From: an uncultured Saprospiraceae bacterium | GTDB lineage: Bacteria; Bacteroidota; Bacteroidia; Chitinophagales; Saprospiraceae | Assembly: GCA_937864255.1 (NCBI GenBank) | Contig: CALMIT010000669.1 | Span: forward strand, 1 to 13,613 | Direction of reading: 5' to 3' | DNA: 13,613 nucleotides | Part shown: in pieces, positions 1 through 8,620 of the stretch | How positions within the stretch are numbered: position 1 is the stretch's first letter | How the letters are laid out: each line of letters begins with the position of its first letter | The notes under the pieces: model-generated | What the model saw: the letters and a program-made list of their open reading frames with translations, nothing else | Told to the model about the DNA's origin: nothing | Databases searched by the model: none | Program-made: the position numbers and the translations under genes

Positions 1-225
1 GTGAAAGTAACCGGTAAATGCATGAAAATAAATCCGATGATTATGGGAAGAAATTGGGTGCACCTGCAAGACGGCTCAGGAAAAGATGTCGAACTAACCA
101 TCACCACAAATGAAAATATTCCTATCGGCCATGTGGTAACGCTCGAAGGAACTATTGCCACCAATAAAGATTTTGGCGCCGGCTACAAATACGACGTGAT
201 TATGGAAGGCGCCGTTTTGAAATAG
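1..225 (+). CDS. OB-fold-like small protein, C-terminal fragment (partial)
   Basis: The reading frame is open from the first base and ends at TAG 223-225, so this is the last 74 codons of a gene that starts outside the window. The GTG at base 1 is probably an internal valine codon rather than a start. The fragment contains the motif IMGRNWVHLQDG followed by a run of beta-type residues and a closing DFGAGYKYDVIMEGA segment. From memory, this pattern occurs at the end of small exported Bacteroidota proteins loosely annotated as OB-fold, 'DNA-binding' or NrfJ-related. I do not know a demonstrated function. The neighbour on the opposite strand is a cytochrome c synthase whose stop lies 4 bp away, so the two genes converge. 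A link to periplasmic cytochrome chemistry is only a guess from that position. The coding call is firm and the family name is weak. Confidence 0.75.
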   Translation: MKVTGKCMKINPMIMGRNWVHLQDGSGKDVELTITTNENIPIGHVVTLEGTIATNKDFGAGYKYDVIMEGAVLK

Positions 226-229
226 TTGC

Positions 230-3200
230 TTATACTTTTTTGGTCGCTTTTTGATACTGTTTGTGTCGCCAAAGTGCCAGCAAACTGATAGTTGTCAGAG
301 AAATGACAGCGTAATACACCCAAACCGGTATCGGAACCGGGTCGCCGGCAGCGTAAGAATGAAGTCCGGATAAATAGTAATTAACGCCAAAATAAGTCAT
401 CATCACAGAGGCCATTCCAAATAGCGTAGCCACATTAAAAGCATACAGCCCCCTCATGCCGGGAATAAAACGCATGTGTAAAATGAAAGAATAGACCAAT
501 ATGGTTACCAAGGCCCAAGTCTCTTTGGCATCCCAGCCCCAGTATCTTCCCCAGGATTCATTTGCCCAGACGCCACCCAGGTAAGTACCTATGCTGATCA
601 TAAATAAACCTCCGATCAGCGTTATCTCGCTGATCAGCGACATTTCTTTTACCATGCGGTACACTTTTTCTCCGTTGTGCTGATTGCCAAAAATCATGAA
701 TACCAAGTTGAGCACCCCGATGATGGCGCCAAGCATCAAAAAGCCGTAGCTACCGGCTTCCAAGGAGACGTGTATGGTCAGCCAGTATGATTTTAATACA
801 GGGACTAAAGGTGTGATTTCAGGGTCAAGAAAACTCAAACCCGCCACCATCAAAATGGTAGCCGAGAGCGCAGTGGTGGCCGCCAGTCCGCCGAAAGACT
901 TTCTGCCAAAAACCAATCCGGCCAATACGGTCGTCCAACCGATATAAATCATGGACTCATAACCATTGCTCCAGGGAGCGCGGCCCGATACATACCACCG
1001 CAAGCCAAGCCCCGTCGTGTGCATCACGAAACCAAAAGCCAGCAACCAGAAAGCAATAAGTCCGGGATATTTTAAATTAAGTCGGGGATTGAAAACGGAG
1101 GTAAACAATAATGCCAAAAATGCCAGTGCCAGTATGCCATAAAGCTTGCCCAGCCTGCTAAATACATTCATTTCATTGAGTAAAAGCTCTGCCTTAACTT
1201 TTGAAGAAGACGGCAAAATCTCACCGCCTTTTTTCAATTGAAATTGTTTCAATTCGGTTATCATTCTGTCTGGCAGGTTATAATCATCCATTTGCAGTGC
1301 GTTTTGAATGGCGGGAATGTAGGCGGGGTAAAATTTTTGAATGATGGAATTTCCCGGTCCTTGTTGGTGGCTGTGTTCCTCGTCGGCAGGCGATGTCCAA
1401 TCGTGGTTCGGATCCCCGGGAACGGGAAAAACATTAAAAAACTTGCCCGAAAAAATCAGGTTACAGATGTTGACCTTTTCGTCTATTTTGATGATTTCTT
1501 TGTCAAAAACGCCGCGATCACGTGCTTGCAGGTTGTAGGCATTCATTACCTGCTCTTTCAATTTGTAAGCGCCTCTTTCATCAAAAAAGTCGTTGTATGC
1601 AGCAAAATCGTCTTCCACCCCGAGAATCCTTTTTATTTCTTCGTGCTTCCCGATTTTTACAAGCGGCGCCGAGTACCATTCGCCCGGATTTGCGGCCATA
1701 CCCAAAACTATTTGCTCGGCATTTTGGCCAAACAGGTTTTCGGTGCGAGCCAACTTGCGCATAAATTCACCGGCAAAAGTATTCATCGGTTTTATGCGCC
1801 CTTTAAAATCCTGCACCAGCAATTCTCCGAACGCTTTGGCGTGCTCTTTTTCAATGGGTTTCATATTCAAAACCGGCGGCGCATAAGCACCGGCTTCGGT
1901 AATTCCAAAACAGCAAAAAGCAAGTAAAAAGGCAGTCAATATTTTTTCCGAAGCCCGCATTCTTTTGATGTTTTCAGCTATTTGTTGAAACCGGCTTTTT
2001 TTGCTGAATAAAGTCAAAATCATTCCCAAGGTTAGTAGAGCATAACCGATATAGGAAATCCAGGTTCCCGGCGCATCGTGGTTTACGCTCAGATAAGTGC
2101 CAAGTTCATCCTGATCAAAGGAAGATTGAAAAAACCGGTATCCTCCGTAGTTTAAAATATTATTCATAAAAATACGCTGATCGCGCACAAGGTTACTCCT
2201 CGGATCGGAAAGCGTCACTTCGCTGGCATAAGAAGAGGCGCTGTTTGTACCCGGGTACCTTTCCATGATAAAATCATTCAGTTTGATAGCAAAAGGAAGT
2301 GCCACGGGCCGGGAGCCATAAGCTACCGACAATTGCGCATCGCCAAAATTTACTCTGGCAGGATTGCCTTCCATACCCTGACTACCTACCACGAAGAGTT
2401 CTTTTTCTTCTCCCGAAAACCTGACTTTCATTTTTACACCTCCGCTGCTGGTGCCGGTCATTTTGGGTGACGTGGAAATAACCTCAGCCTTTCCCTGTGG
2501 CGTGAAAGCGCCAAAAACGAAGCTTTGAAGTCCATTGGAATACATGCTGCGCAGCATTAATGGATTATATCCTCCCGCCGGTATTGTGTCTATTTTTTGC
2601 GTAGCCATCACCATTTGCATGTAAGGCACAGATGCAAGAAAAAACAGGCTGTCATTTTCATATTTGATATTAAAAGCCTGCGAATCTTCCGCATTTCCAA
2701 AATTGAACAGGGTACCGTAAATATTGACCCTGTCGCGATATTTTATGAGATATTCCTCACGACCGTTCATACCGGCTATAACAACTTTTAAAACCGGAAT
2801 ACCCTTATCGTCATCCACCATCACTTCAGAAGGATTTGGCATAAAATCCACTACTTCAATATTAAGCTCTTGATTATCAATCAGATAAGATTTTTCGATA
2901 CGATTATCACCCAAAGTTGCAAATAGAATCGGCTCGTCGAAAGAATACTTTTTGCCTTTTTTACTGACTTGAAATTGCAGGTAAGTTTCGGAAGATAAAA
3001 ATGTGTTGGACGCGCTGCCTTCCCTAATATGCATCATACCTTCGCTGCCAAAATACCGCGTCACCCCGGCGCCGATTAATATTACAATCATAGCGGCGTG
3101 AAAAGTTAATAAAGCCCATTTTTTCTGTTGCGCAAGGCGGAACCGGAAGATGTTGACAACCAGAGAAATGCCAAACAGAATCAAAATGAGCTCGAACCAA

Positions 3201-3352
3201 TTGGTTTTAAAAATTACTTTTTGAGCTGAACTAGTGCCAAAGTCATTTTCGATAAAAGTGGCGACTCCGATAGAAATGGCAAACAAAATAATGTAGAGAC
3301 CTGCTGCTGATGTAGAAAATAAATTCAAAAAAAGCTTTTTAAAAAAGCGCAT
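230..3352 (-). CDS. ccsBA: Fused cytochrome c biogenesis protein CcsBA (ResB-CcsA, system II)
   Basis: This 1040-residue membrane protein exports heme and joins it to CxxCH motifs of apocytochromes c outside the cytoplasmic membrane. Residues 1-450 are the CcsB/ResB part: membrane segments near 15-35, 52-70 and 81-98, a transmembrane histidine H85 (TM-His1), a large extracytoplasmic beta-rich region, then a fourth segment near 431-449. Residues 471-490 form another hydrophobic segment, followed by a periplasmic stretch beginning with the GRIKPMNTFAGEF motif typical of Bacteroidota. The C-terminal third is CcsA: H861 in TIHVS (P-His1), the tryptophan-rich heme motif WGRYWGWDAKETW at 934-946, H959 (TM-His2) and H998 in GLHSY (P-His2). 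All four functional histidines are therefore present. The length suits fused CcsBA proteins (about 900-1100 residues). The ATG at 3352 gives MRFFKKLF, a basic start before the first membrane segment. I see no clear promoter in front of it. Confidence 0.96.
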   Translation of the reverse strand: MRFFKKLFLNLFSTSAAGLYIILFAISIGVATFIENDFGTSSAQKVIFKTNWFELILILFGISLVVNIFRFRLAQQKKWALLTFHAAMIVILIGAGVTRYFGSEGMMHIREGSASNTFLSSETYLQFQVSKKGKKYSFDEPILFATLGDNRIEKSYLIDNQELNIEVVDFMPNPSEVMVDDDKGIPVLKVVIAGMNGREEYLIKYRDRVNIYGTLFNFGNAEDSQAFNIKYENDSLFFLASVPYMQMVMATQKIDTIPAGGYNPLMLRSMYSNGLQSFVFGAFTPQGKAEVISTSPKMTGTSSGGVKMKVRFSGEEKELFVVGSQGMEGNPARVNFGDAQLSVAYGSRPVALPFAIKLNDFIMERYPGTNSASSYASEVTLSDPRSNLVRDQRIFMNNILNYGGYRFFQSSFDQDELGTYLSVNHDAPGTWISYIGYALLTLGMILTLFSKKSRFQQIAENIKRMRASEKILTAFLLAFCCFGITEAGAYAPPVLNMKPIEKEHAKAFGELLVQDFKGRIKPMNTFAGEFMRKLARTENLFGQNAEQIVLGMAANPGEWYSAPLVKIGKHEEIKRILGVEDDFAAYNDFFDERGAYKLKEQVMNAYNLQARDRGVFDKEIIKIDEKVNICNLIFSGKFFNVFPVPGDPNHDWTSPADEEHSHQQGPGNSIIQKFYPAYIPAIQNALQMDDYNLPDRMITELKQFQLKKGGEILPSSSKVKAELLLNEMNVFSRLGKLYGILALAFLALLFTSVFNPRLNLKYPGLIAFWLLAFGFVMHTTGLGLRWYVSGRAPWSNGYESMIYIGWTTVLAGLVFGRKSFGGLAATTALSATILMVAGLSFLDPEITPLVPVLKSYWLTIHVSLEAGSYGFLMLGAIIGVLNLVFMIFGNQHNGEKVYRMVKEMSLISEITLIGGLFMISIGTYLGGVWANESWGRYWGWDAKETWALVTILVYSFILHMRFIPGMRGLYAFNVATLFGMASVMMTYFGVNYYLSGLHSYAAGDPVPIPVWVYYAVISLTTISLLALWRHKQYQKATKKV

Positions 3353-3527
3353 AGATTCTTTTTTGTGTAAAAAATACCTGACAGTTTTTGTCTTTTAATT
3401 TCAAAGTTTAAAAAAAGGAAAAAAAAATTACTGTTTGAATAAACAAAGAAAGGAAAAAACCGGACGGGTAAAAAAACAGGTTGATTGGGTATCGAAAAAT
3501 CTTGGAAGGGTTATTTTAGCAGTTTAT

Positions 3528-3562
3528 AAAAAAAAGAGGAACCCGCGAGCGAATCCCTCTTT
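3528..3562 (-). terminator. Rho-independent terminator of the tRNA-fMet transcript
   Basis: Bases 3533-3546 and 3549-3562 can pair over up to 14 positions, with three G-U wobbles when read on the minus strand. The hairpin lies 7 bases after the tRNA 3' end. On the minus strand it is followed by eight consecutive T (A at 3528-3535 on the plus strand). This is a textbook intrinsic terminator and suggests the tRNA is not co-transcribed with ccsBA. Confidence 0.85.
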
Positions 3563-3569
3563 AACTTAG

Positions 3570-3642
3570 TAGCGGAGGCAGGACTTGAACCTGCGGCCTT
3601 CGGGTTATGAGCCCGACGAGCTACCAACTGCTCCACTCCGCG
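3570..3642 (-). tRNA. Initiator tRNA-fMet (anticodon CAT)
   Basis: The 73-nt minus-strand sequence folds into a complete cloverleaf: 7-bp acceptor stem, D-arm GAGC/GCTC, anticodon stem TCGGG/CCCGA with loop CTCATAA, 5-nt variable loop, and T-arm GCAGG/CCTGC with loop TTCAAGT. The anticodon is CAT. Three features mark it as initiator rather than elongator methionine tRNA: the first acceptor pair is mismatched (C1 opposite U72), position 11-24 is A-U (purine 11), and the anticodon stem carries three consecutive G-C pairs next to the loop. The discriminator base is A, and CCA is not encoded (ACT follows). It is a single tRNA gene with its own -7 element upstream and a terminator immediately downstream. 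Confidence 0.97.
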
Positions 3643-3682
3643 ATATTATTTTTTTTGACCGGTGCTTCCACCAATCGGGGTG

Positions 3683-3690
3683 CAAATGTA
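3683..3690 (-). promoter_or_regulatory. Bacteroidota-type -7 promoter element for tRNA-fMet
   Basis: On the minus strand these bases read TACATTTG, an exact match to the TAnnTTTG -7 element used by the Bacteroidota primary sigma factor. It lies about 40 nt before the tRNA 5' end, leaving a short leader. About 19 nt further upstream there is a T-run rather than a clean TTG, so the -33 element is poor. The matching position and sequence support the call, but no start site can be proved from sequence alone. Confidence 0.55.
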
Positions 3691-3745
3691 ATAGAGTCTT
3701 TTGTTTTTAAAAAATTTCTTCTTTCTTTTTTACAAATGCAAGAAA

Positions 3746-6124
3746 CTATCTCTGTATTGAAAACCGGCCGGATCGCGTATAGTTTTGTTCAAAAACCATC
3801 TGGTAGAAATACAATCCCGGATTCCATTTTTGTACATCCAACTGCACGCCGCCGGAGTTTTTCATATTCAACTGTTCTACCAAACCGCCGTAAGCATTGA
3901 AAATCAAAAGTCGTTCGGGATTTAGCCCGTTCGTTATTTTTTCGATTGAAAAAGCTACCGTTTCAGAAGCCGGATTAGGTTTTAAAACTATCCTGGTAAA
4001 ATTATTTTTATCGAACGGAATGATTTGAGTACCTGTTGATAATTCTATTTCCAACTCCAGATTATCAAAATTAAAACCCCGCCCGTTGACAAATTCATCG
4101 GACACAATTTTAAATTCCAAAAACACCTCCGATGCTCCCGTAAAATCATCCAGGTCCATTTCTTCCTCCACCCAAACAGGTTGGTTTCCGTCAAAAACGG
4201 GCTGTCCTTCATCCTGCTGGCGCGTGCCGGTTTTGGTATAACGCCCGCAAAGCGGCGTATATACATTGCCGTCAGTGATAGCATTCACCTGCACATAATC
4301 GTAGCGCGCTTCTATCTCCCAGGTAGCCCAAAAGTTTAATTTGGCACTTTTAGCTTCCGACAAATCCAGCGGTTCTTTTAAAATCATTGCCACTTCAGCA
4401 TCATTAAAATAGTCAAAACCCGGCGAGTCGCCTATGCTTGACGGAGCTGACAAAAAAAGCTGATTATCAATATTCCAGCCATTGGCGGAAGTATTCCAGT
4501 TGTCCATATTGTTCCCCGAATCCGAAAGAACTACCGGACGTTGGCCAGTATAAATTTTGGTCAACGTGTCGCGCCAGGTTAACGTGCCATTGTTTATCCA
4601 AAGTGCAAATTTCAATTCAGTTCCGGGCTGTGTTGTCGGAGCAAGAGAAAAGTTGATAAAATCTGTTTTTTGTTCAAAAGGCGCCATTGTAAAATAATCC
4701 CGCTGGCTACCCACAGAAATAATTTGGGGGCTGATAGCTTCCAGTCCCACCGTGAATACGCCGTCTTTCAACCCTGATCTTGTGATTTGGTACGAAATGC
4801 TACCGCTCAAATTTTTGATTTTTCGATCCGACAAATCATCCACCCATCCGAAATGATGCACAATCAGCGCTGCCACAAGATTTTGCCAAACTACAGACCT
4901 TGCAAAAGGAATAATCGTGGAAGCATTTGGCCAAAAACCGCCCGTGCCTATTTCCGGCGTCATGGAAAAAAACTGCTCTTTGGATACATTTTCACCATAC
5001 ATCCAGTCGTCTGAATCTCCGTTGGTGGTATAACCAACCGTTTCAGTGCCGGTACCCGGCAAAAAACTATTGTAACGCGTCATGCCTGCAGCAAAAGTTC
5101 GGAAAGCGGTAGAATCATCCGTGGGTTTGTCAGAATAGCCCCAGGGATAAACCAGTAAATTTCCAAATGTGTGGTAATTCAGCGCTACCTGCAAATTGCG
5201 CTCTTCGCAAAAAAACTTGAGCGCCTGGGTCTCCGGTTCTGAAAAAGGTTCGGGTCCGCGATAAGTTTCCGACTCCCTGTTTGGCGAGCTGCCTGCATCA
5301 TCAAAGCCCCATTCATAACCATAATTTCTATTCAAATCCACGCCATAGGAGCCGTCGGAGTTTGGTCTTCTGTTTTTTCGCCACAGTCCGCCGCCTTCGG
5401 GTTCGGTGAGTTGATTATAAAGATAACCGTCGGGGTTGACGCAGGGTACAAAGTATAATTCGGTATTGTCCAAAATAAATTTTACCTGCGGGTCAGTGGC
5501 ATAATTTTCAAGCAGGTACCACATAAAATAAATCATCTGCGAGAGGCTGCCCGGCTCACGCGCATGGTGCAAAGCCGTGTACAATACTTCGGGTTCATTC
5601 TCATCCTGATTGGGCTGGTCAGAAATTCGAAACCAGTAAATAGGATGATTATCGTGCGTGCGGAAGTTTCCGATTTCGTACCTGGAAGAAATTAAATCAG
5701 GGTACTTTTCAATCATATTGTCCAGATGCGCCAACATCTCTTCATAGGTAAAATAACCCGCCAGCGAGCCTAATTGGAAATTGGAAGGAACATCGTGTTC
5801 AAACTCTTTTGAAGGAAATTCGGGACAGTCCGCTATCCGTACGGCAACATTTTGATTTTTAAAAAATGAAATCCAGTCTTCTATTTCCACTTTGACCTGA
5901 AAGCCGGCCGCTTTTATTTTTTCCAATTCGGTTTTGGAAAAATAATTGGCCAGATATTTTCCGGGAACGTGTTCTCCGTGATCGGTTTCAACACCCAGCG
6001 ATGAAAGTTCTTTTAAGGATTTGCCTTCCAAAACAACTTTCGCAAAAACATACGCGTCGCTTTTTTGTGAAAAAGCGAAATTTGAAAAAAAGAGAAGTAA
6101 AAAGAGGAGTTTTTTCATCAGCAT
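3746..6124 (-). CDS. Secreted M14 zinc carboxypeptidase with T9SS type A sorting domain
   Basis: Predicted secreted metallocarboxypeptidase that removes C-terminal residues from peptides. The open frame runs back to a TTG at 6127, but ATG at 6124 or 6118 is a more likely start; the latter gives MKKLLFLLLFFSNFAFS, a clean signal peptide. Numbering from the TTG, H188 and E191 in HHAREP are the paired zinc ligands, H319 in NYHTFG is the third ligand, N266-R267 (DLNRNYG) bind the substrate carboxylate, and E392 in TPEIG is the catalytic base. Residues 22-115 look like a propeptide. After the catalytic domain comes a beta-rich region (about 436-700), whose second half resembles the jelly-roll/MAM-like domains of large Bacteroidota proteases. 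Residues 713-793 form a T9SS type A sorting tail (LKPNPASE, GLYFYQMV, final RFSIQR). It is preceded on the same strand, 82 bases upstream, by a lipoprotein gene, and may share its transcript. Confidence 0.93.
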   Translation of the reverse strand: MLMKKLLFLLLFFSNFAFSQKSDAYVFAKVVLEGKSLKELSSLGVETDHGEHVPGKYLANYFSKTELEKIKAAGFQVKVEIEDWISFFKNQNVAVRIADCPEFPSKEFEHDVPSNFQLGSLAGYFTYEEMLAHLDNMIEKYPDLISSRYEIGNFRTHDNHPIYWFRISDQPNQDENEPEVLYTALHHAREPGSLSQMIYFMWYLLENYATDPQVKFILDNTELYFVPCVNPDGYLYNQLTEPEGGGLWRKNRRPNSDGSYGVDLNRNYGYEWGFDDAGSSPNRESETYRGPEPFSEPETQALKFFCEERNLQVALNYHTFGNLLVYPWGYSDKPTDDSTAFRTFAAGMTRYNSFLPGTGTETVGYTTNGDSDDWMYGENVSKEQFFSMTPEIGTGGFWPNASTIIPFARSVVWQNLVAALIVHHFGWVDDLSDRKIKNLSGSISYQITRSGLKDGVFTVGLEAISPQIISVGSQRDYFTMAPFEQKTDFINFSLAPTTQPGTELKFALWINNGTLTWRDTLTKIYTGQRPVVLSDSGNNMDNWNTSANGWNIDNQLFLSAPSSIGDSPGFDYFNDAEVAMILKEPLDLSEAKSAKLNFWATWEIEARYDYVQVNAITDGNVYTPLCGRYTKTGTRQQDEGQPVFDGNQPVWVEEEMDLDDFTGASEVFLEFKIVSDEFVNGRGFNFDNLELEIELSTGTQIIPFDKNNFTRIVLKPNPASETVAFSIEKITNGLNPERLLIFNAYGGLVEQLNMKNSGGVQLDVQKWNPGLYFYQMVFEQNYTRSGRFSIQR

Positions 6125-6206
6125 CAAATTGTTATTAATCGGGCGATTTTACGAAAAAGAAAAGAAGAAAAATACAGCCCGCCGAAATGAATGCCGAATG
6201 GTAGTT

Positions 6207-6725
6207 TTACTGACAACTTTCCCAGGTAGGCAGGCTTTTGTTCAGACCTCCCGAACCGTCGTGCTGACTCGGGAAAAAACATTTTCCTTCGTTTTCTACA
6301 CAACTGAGCGGATACTCGGACCGGCAACAAACTTTGCCTTCGTATGAAAAAGTTTCGCCGTTTTTGTGAAGCACCTGGATTTGAAAATCAAAAATTCCCT
6401 GGTTGACTTTACCGCTTTCATCTTTGCCGTTCCAGCCAAAATAAGTGGTGTTGGGTGAAAAATCATTTTTTTCAAAAACCGTTTTGCCGTCTTGCAATAC
6501 TTTAAAAGTCTGGATTTTTGAGATAAACTTATTGGTAAAAGGCATGAAATAATCGTTCAATCCGTCGCCGTTGGGCGTAAAAGCGTTGGGCAGATAAAGG
6601 TAGGCTTCTTTGATTTCAACAGCCAGCGGCTCCAGACCGCAGCAGTCTTCGTTAAAATCTTTTTTGCCGCAGCCGGCAAATATTATAAAAACAAAAAGGA
6701 ACGGGTAAAGCCTTTTTAAAAACAT
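6207..6725 (-). CDS. Small Cys-rich lipoprotein with CHU_C-like (gliding/T9SS type B) domain
   Basis: The frame is open back to 6806, but the first sensible start is the ATG at 6725. It gives a 172-residue protein beginning MFLKRLYPFLFVFIIFAGC, a lipoprotein signal with lipobox FAGC and lipidated Cys19. Residues 42-130 or so match the CHU_C / gliding-motility C-terminal domain pattern: YLPNAFTPNGDGLNDYF, a central GKTVFE strand, a W-G pair (FGWNGKD) and a GIFDFQIQV strand. In usual family members this domain ends a long secreted protein and directs T9SS export. Here it makes up most of a lipid-anchored protein and is followed by about 40 residues with five cysteines. Two further cysteines (28, 29) sit just after the anchor. 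Function unknown. It lies upstream of the M14 peptidase on the same strand. Confidence 0.82.
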   Translation of the reverse strand: MFLKRLYPFLFVFIIFAGCGKKDFNEDCCGLEPLAVEIKEAYLYLPNAFTPNGDGLNDYFMPFTNKFISKIQTFKVLQDGKTVFEKNDFSPNTTYFGWNGKDESGKVNQGIFDFQIQVLHKNGETFSYEGKVCCRSEYPLSCVENEGKCFFPSQHDGSGGLNKSLPTWESCQ

Positions 6726-6947
6726 AGTCAGAAAATTTGCTGATGGAAAGGAAAATCCAAAATACGGAGGGGGACAGAAATTACCATTGGCAAAAACTAA
6801 GCCCAAAAAGCTTAAAGCAAGTCGGGAGGGCGCTTTTTAGGATTTTTGCAGAAAGCAAAAAAAATCACACTTTTGTAAATCGCATCAGAAACAAAAGCTA
6901 CTCAATTTTCTAACGGCTTAATCCGTTGTAAGTCAAAAAATTATCGA

Positions 6948-8582
6948 ATGAAAAAGAATCTTTTTGCACTCCTGTTTTCCACACTTTTTTTTGCTTTTCC
7001 TTTTATTTCAAATGCCCAAAGCGCTGCCGACTCGGTTTACCTGGTGAGAATCGGCGCTTTTGTAAATGCTCAACACGAAGATTTTGATAATATACGCGAA
7101 CACGGTTTTGTGTACGCAGAAAAACAGCCCAACAACTATCAGTTGATTTCAATGGGCGGTTTTTCCAAAAAAAGCGCCGCCGATGCTGCGCTCGCAAAAG
7201 TGAATAAAGCCTTCCCGGATGCTTTTGTACAAAGTCTGGATGTTTCAAAAAGCGAAGAAATGCAGGTGGTACAAATTGCCACGCTCTCACCCGGCAAAGC
7301 GGTCAACTGGGCTGATTTTTATAAAGCCGGAAAAAATCTTTACGCTCAACAAGACGACGATCAGTTGAAAATTTTTGTGGGCGGAGAAGACGTTAAAGAG
7401 GTTTTGGCTGCTGCCAAAAATGCTGGCTTTGCAGGCGCTTTTCCAAGATCTGTCAAAAAAAACCTGCTGCATATTTTGTCTGATTTTGAAACCGGTAAAG
7501 TAAAAATGCCGGAAGAAAGTCCAAAGCCGGAAACACCGGCTGCACCCAAAAGCATCGAACAGCCCGAGCAGAAGAAAACTGAGCCGGCGCCAGCACCTAT
7601 TGAAAAAAGCGAAACCGCCGCCAGCATCCGCGCCAATATTAAAAGAACCGCCGCGCTGGAACTACAAAAAATACTTAAATCAGAAGGAGCATACGCGGGC
7701 AGTCTCGACGGTTATTATGGAGCGAGTACCGAAAAAGGTTTTGAAAATTTTATTGCTTCCAACAGGCAGTGGATGAAATATGAATTACTCAAACCCAATT
7801 GGGCGCCGCGGCTGGTTTTTGTTTCCGACGACCCTTTGCAGGTAGCCATCAATCAATTGTCCGACAAGCCGGAAACATCGCTCGCCACGCTTGAAAAATC
7901 AAAATCCGCACTTGCGAAAGCATACCGCGCTTACTGGTCTTTCAGCAATAAAGGCGCTTCAAAAGAAGTAAATGACTGGATGAATGCCGCTATAAAAGAA
8001 ACTTTCGGCACTGATAAAAATGCTCCTTTTGATATTACCGCCACCTACGCTTACACAGACTATAATCAATTGATACAACACCTTGCATACATTCAATCCA
8101 AAAACAGGGGCATAGCTGTGCCGTGCTGGTTTTTTTCAAAAAATCCTGCCGAGGCGCAAAAAGCATTCGGACAAAATGACGCTTATACTTTCCAGCATTG
8201 CGATCATTTTGTAGAAATAGAAGAAGTACAAATGCTGGCTACGATAGCCTCTGATATCAGCGCGGGCTACGACCGTGAAAAAGTAGAAAAAGCAGCTAAT
8301 GAAAGAGCAAAACTTTTTTTGATGCCGGCAGCCCTGAATGCGGAAGAAGAGAAAAAAATACAAGATTGGAACGAAACCTTGTGGAAAAGTCTGGACGGCT
8401 GGGCAATGACCGACCCGATGCACAAAGATCTGGTGACTACTTTAAAGGCAGCTTATTATCAATCACAAGTGCGTATTGAAGAGTATTTTATAGACAAAAA
8501 TATACGTTCGGAAAATGCAAAATTCCTTGCGCTCACCACATTGAAAAATATTGTCGCGCCTTATTTGGAAAGGTTTATATAG
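6948..8582 (+). CDS. Exported protein with two SPOR-like repeats and a peptidoglycan-binding-like segment
   Basis: This 544-residue protein starts at ATG 6948 with a signal peptide (MKKNLFALLFSTLFFAFPFISNAQ) predicted to be cut near residue 23. Residues 29-100 have the look of a SPOR domain (VYLVRIGAFVN, YQLISMGGFS, then an alanine-rich helix). Residues 105-170 repeat that pattern (MQVVQIATLS, LKIFVGG, helix, GFAGAFP). Residues 186-225 are a Pro/Glu/Lys-rich linker. Residues 235-270 resemble a PG_binding_1 repeat (LQKILKSEGAYAGSLDGYYG). The last 270 residues are helical and rich in Ala, Lys and aromatic residues, and I do not recognise them. SPOR domains bind denuded glycan strands, so a periplasmic, cell-wall-associated role is likely; this is an inference. 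It is divergent from the lipoprotein gene and ends at a strong terminator. Confidence 0.88.
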   Translation: MKKNLFALLFSTLFFAFPFISNAQSAADSVYLVRIGAFVNAQHEDFDNIREHGFVYAEKQPNNYQLISMGGFSKKSAADAALAKVNKAFPDAFVQSLDVSKSEEMQVVQIATLSPGKAVNWADFYKAGKNLYAQQDDDQLKIFVGGEDVKEVLAAAKNAGFAGAFPRSVKKNLLHILSDFETGKVKMPEESPKPETPAAPKSIEQPEQKKTEPAPAPIEKSETAASIRANIKRTAALELQKILKSEGAYAGSLDGYYGASTEKGFENFIASNRQWMKYELLKPNWAPRLVFVSDDPLQVAINQLSDKPETSLATLEKSKSALAKAYRAYWSFSNKGASKEVNDWMNAAIKETFGTDKNAPFDITATYAYTDYNQLIQHLAYIQSKNRGIAVPCWFFSKNPAEAQKAFGQNDAYTFQHCDHFVEIEEVQMLATIASDISAGYDREKVEKAANERAKLFLMPAALNAEEEKKIQDWNETLWKSLDGWAMTDPMHKDLVTTLKAAYYQSQVRIEEYFIDKNIRSENAKFLALTTLKNIVAPYLERFI

Positions 8583-8584
8583 TG

Positions 8585-8620
8585 AAAAAAACGCCGGTGT
8601 TGCAACACCGGCGTTTTTTT
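8585..8620. terminator. Bidirectional terminator, 36-bp perfect palindrome
   Basis: Seven A, a 24-bp GC-rich perfect inverted repeat (ACGCCGGTGTTG and its complement) and seven T make an uninterrupted 36-bp palindrome. It begins 2 bases after the stop of the SPOR-like gene, and its last base is also the last base of the obg stop codon. Read on either strand it gives a hairpin plus a U-tract, so it can end both convergent transcripts. Confidence 0.95.

Noticed and set aside
1238..1927. 229-codon plus-strand open frame
   Set aside because: Lies wholly antisense to ccsBA, whose protein is strongly conserved there; no family resemblance. It is a shadow of the real gene.
3353..3527. Promoter search ahead of ccsBA
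   Set aside because: The A/T-rich gap holds an AAACTTTG near-match on the minus strand but no proper TAnnTTTG or TTG spacing.
6124..6330. 68-codon minus-strand open frame between the lipoprotein and M14 genes
   Set aside because: Overlaps the end of the lipoprotein gene in another frame and has no recognisable features.
6912..6927. AACGG-CTTAAT-CCGTT dyad before the SPOR-like gene
   Set aside because: Only five pairs, with no known operator resemblance; compatible with chance in a 222-bp divergent gap.
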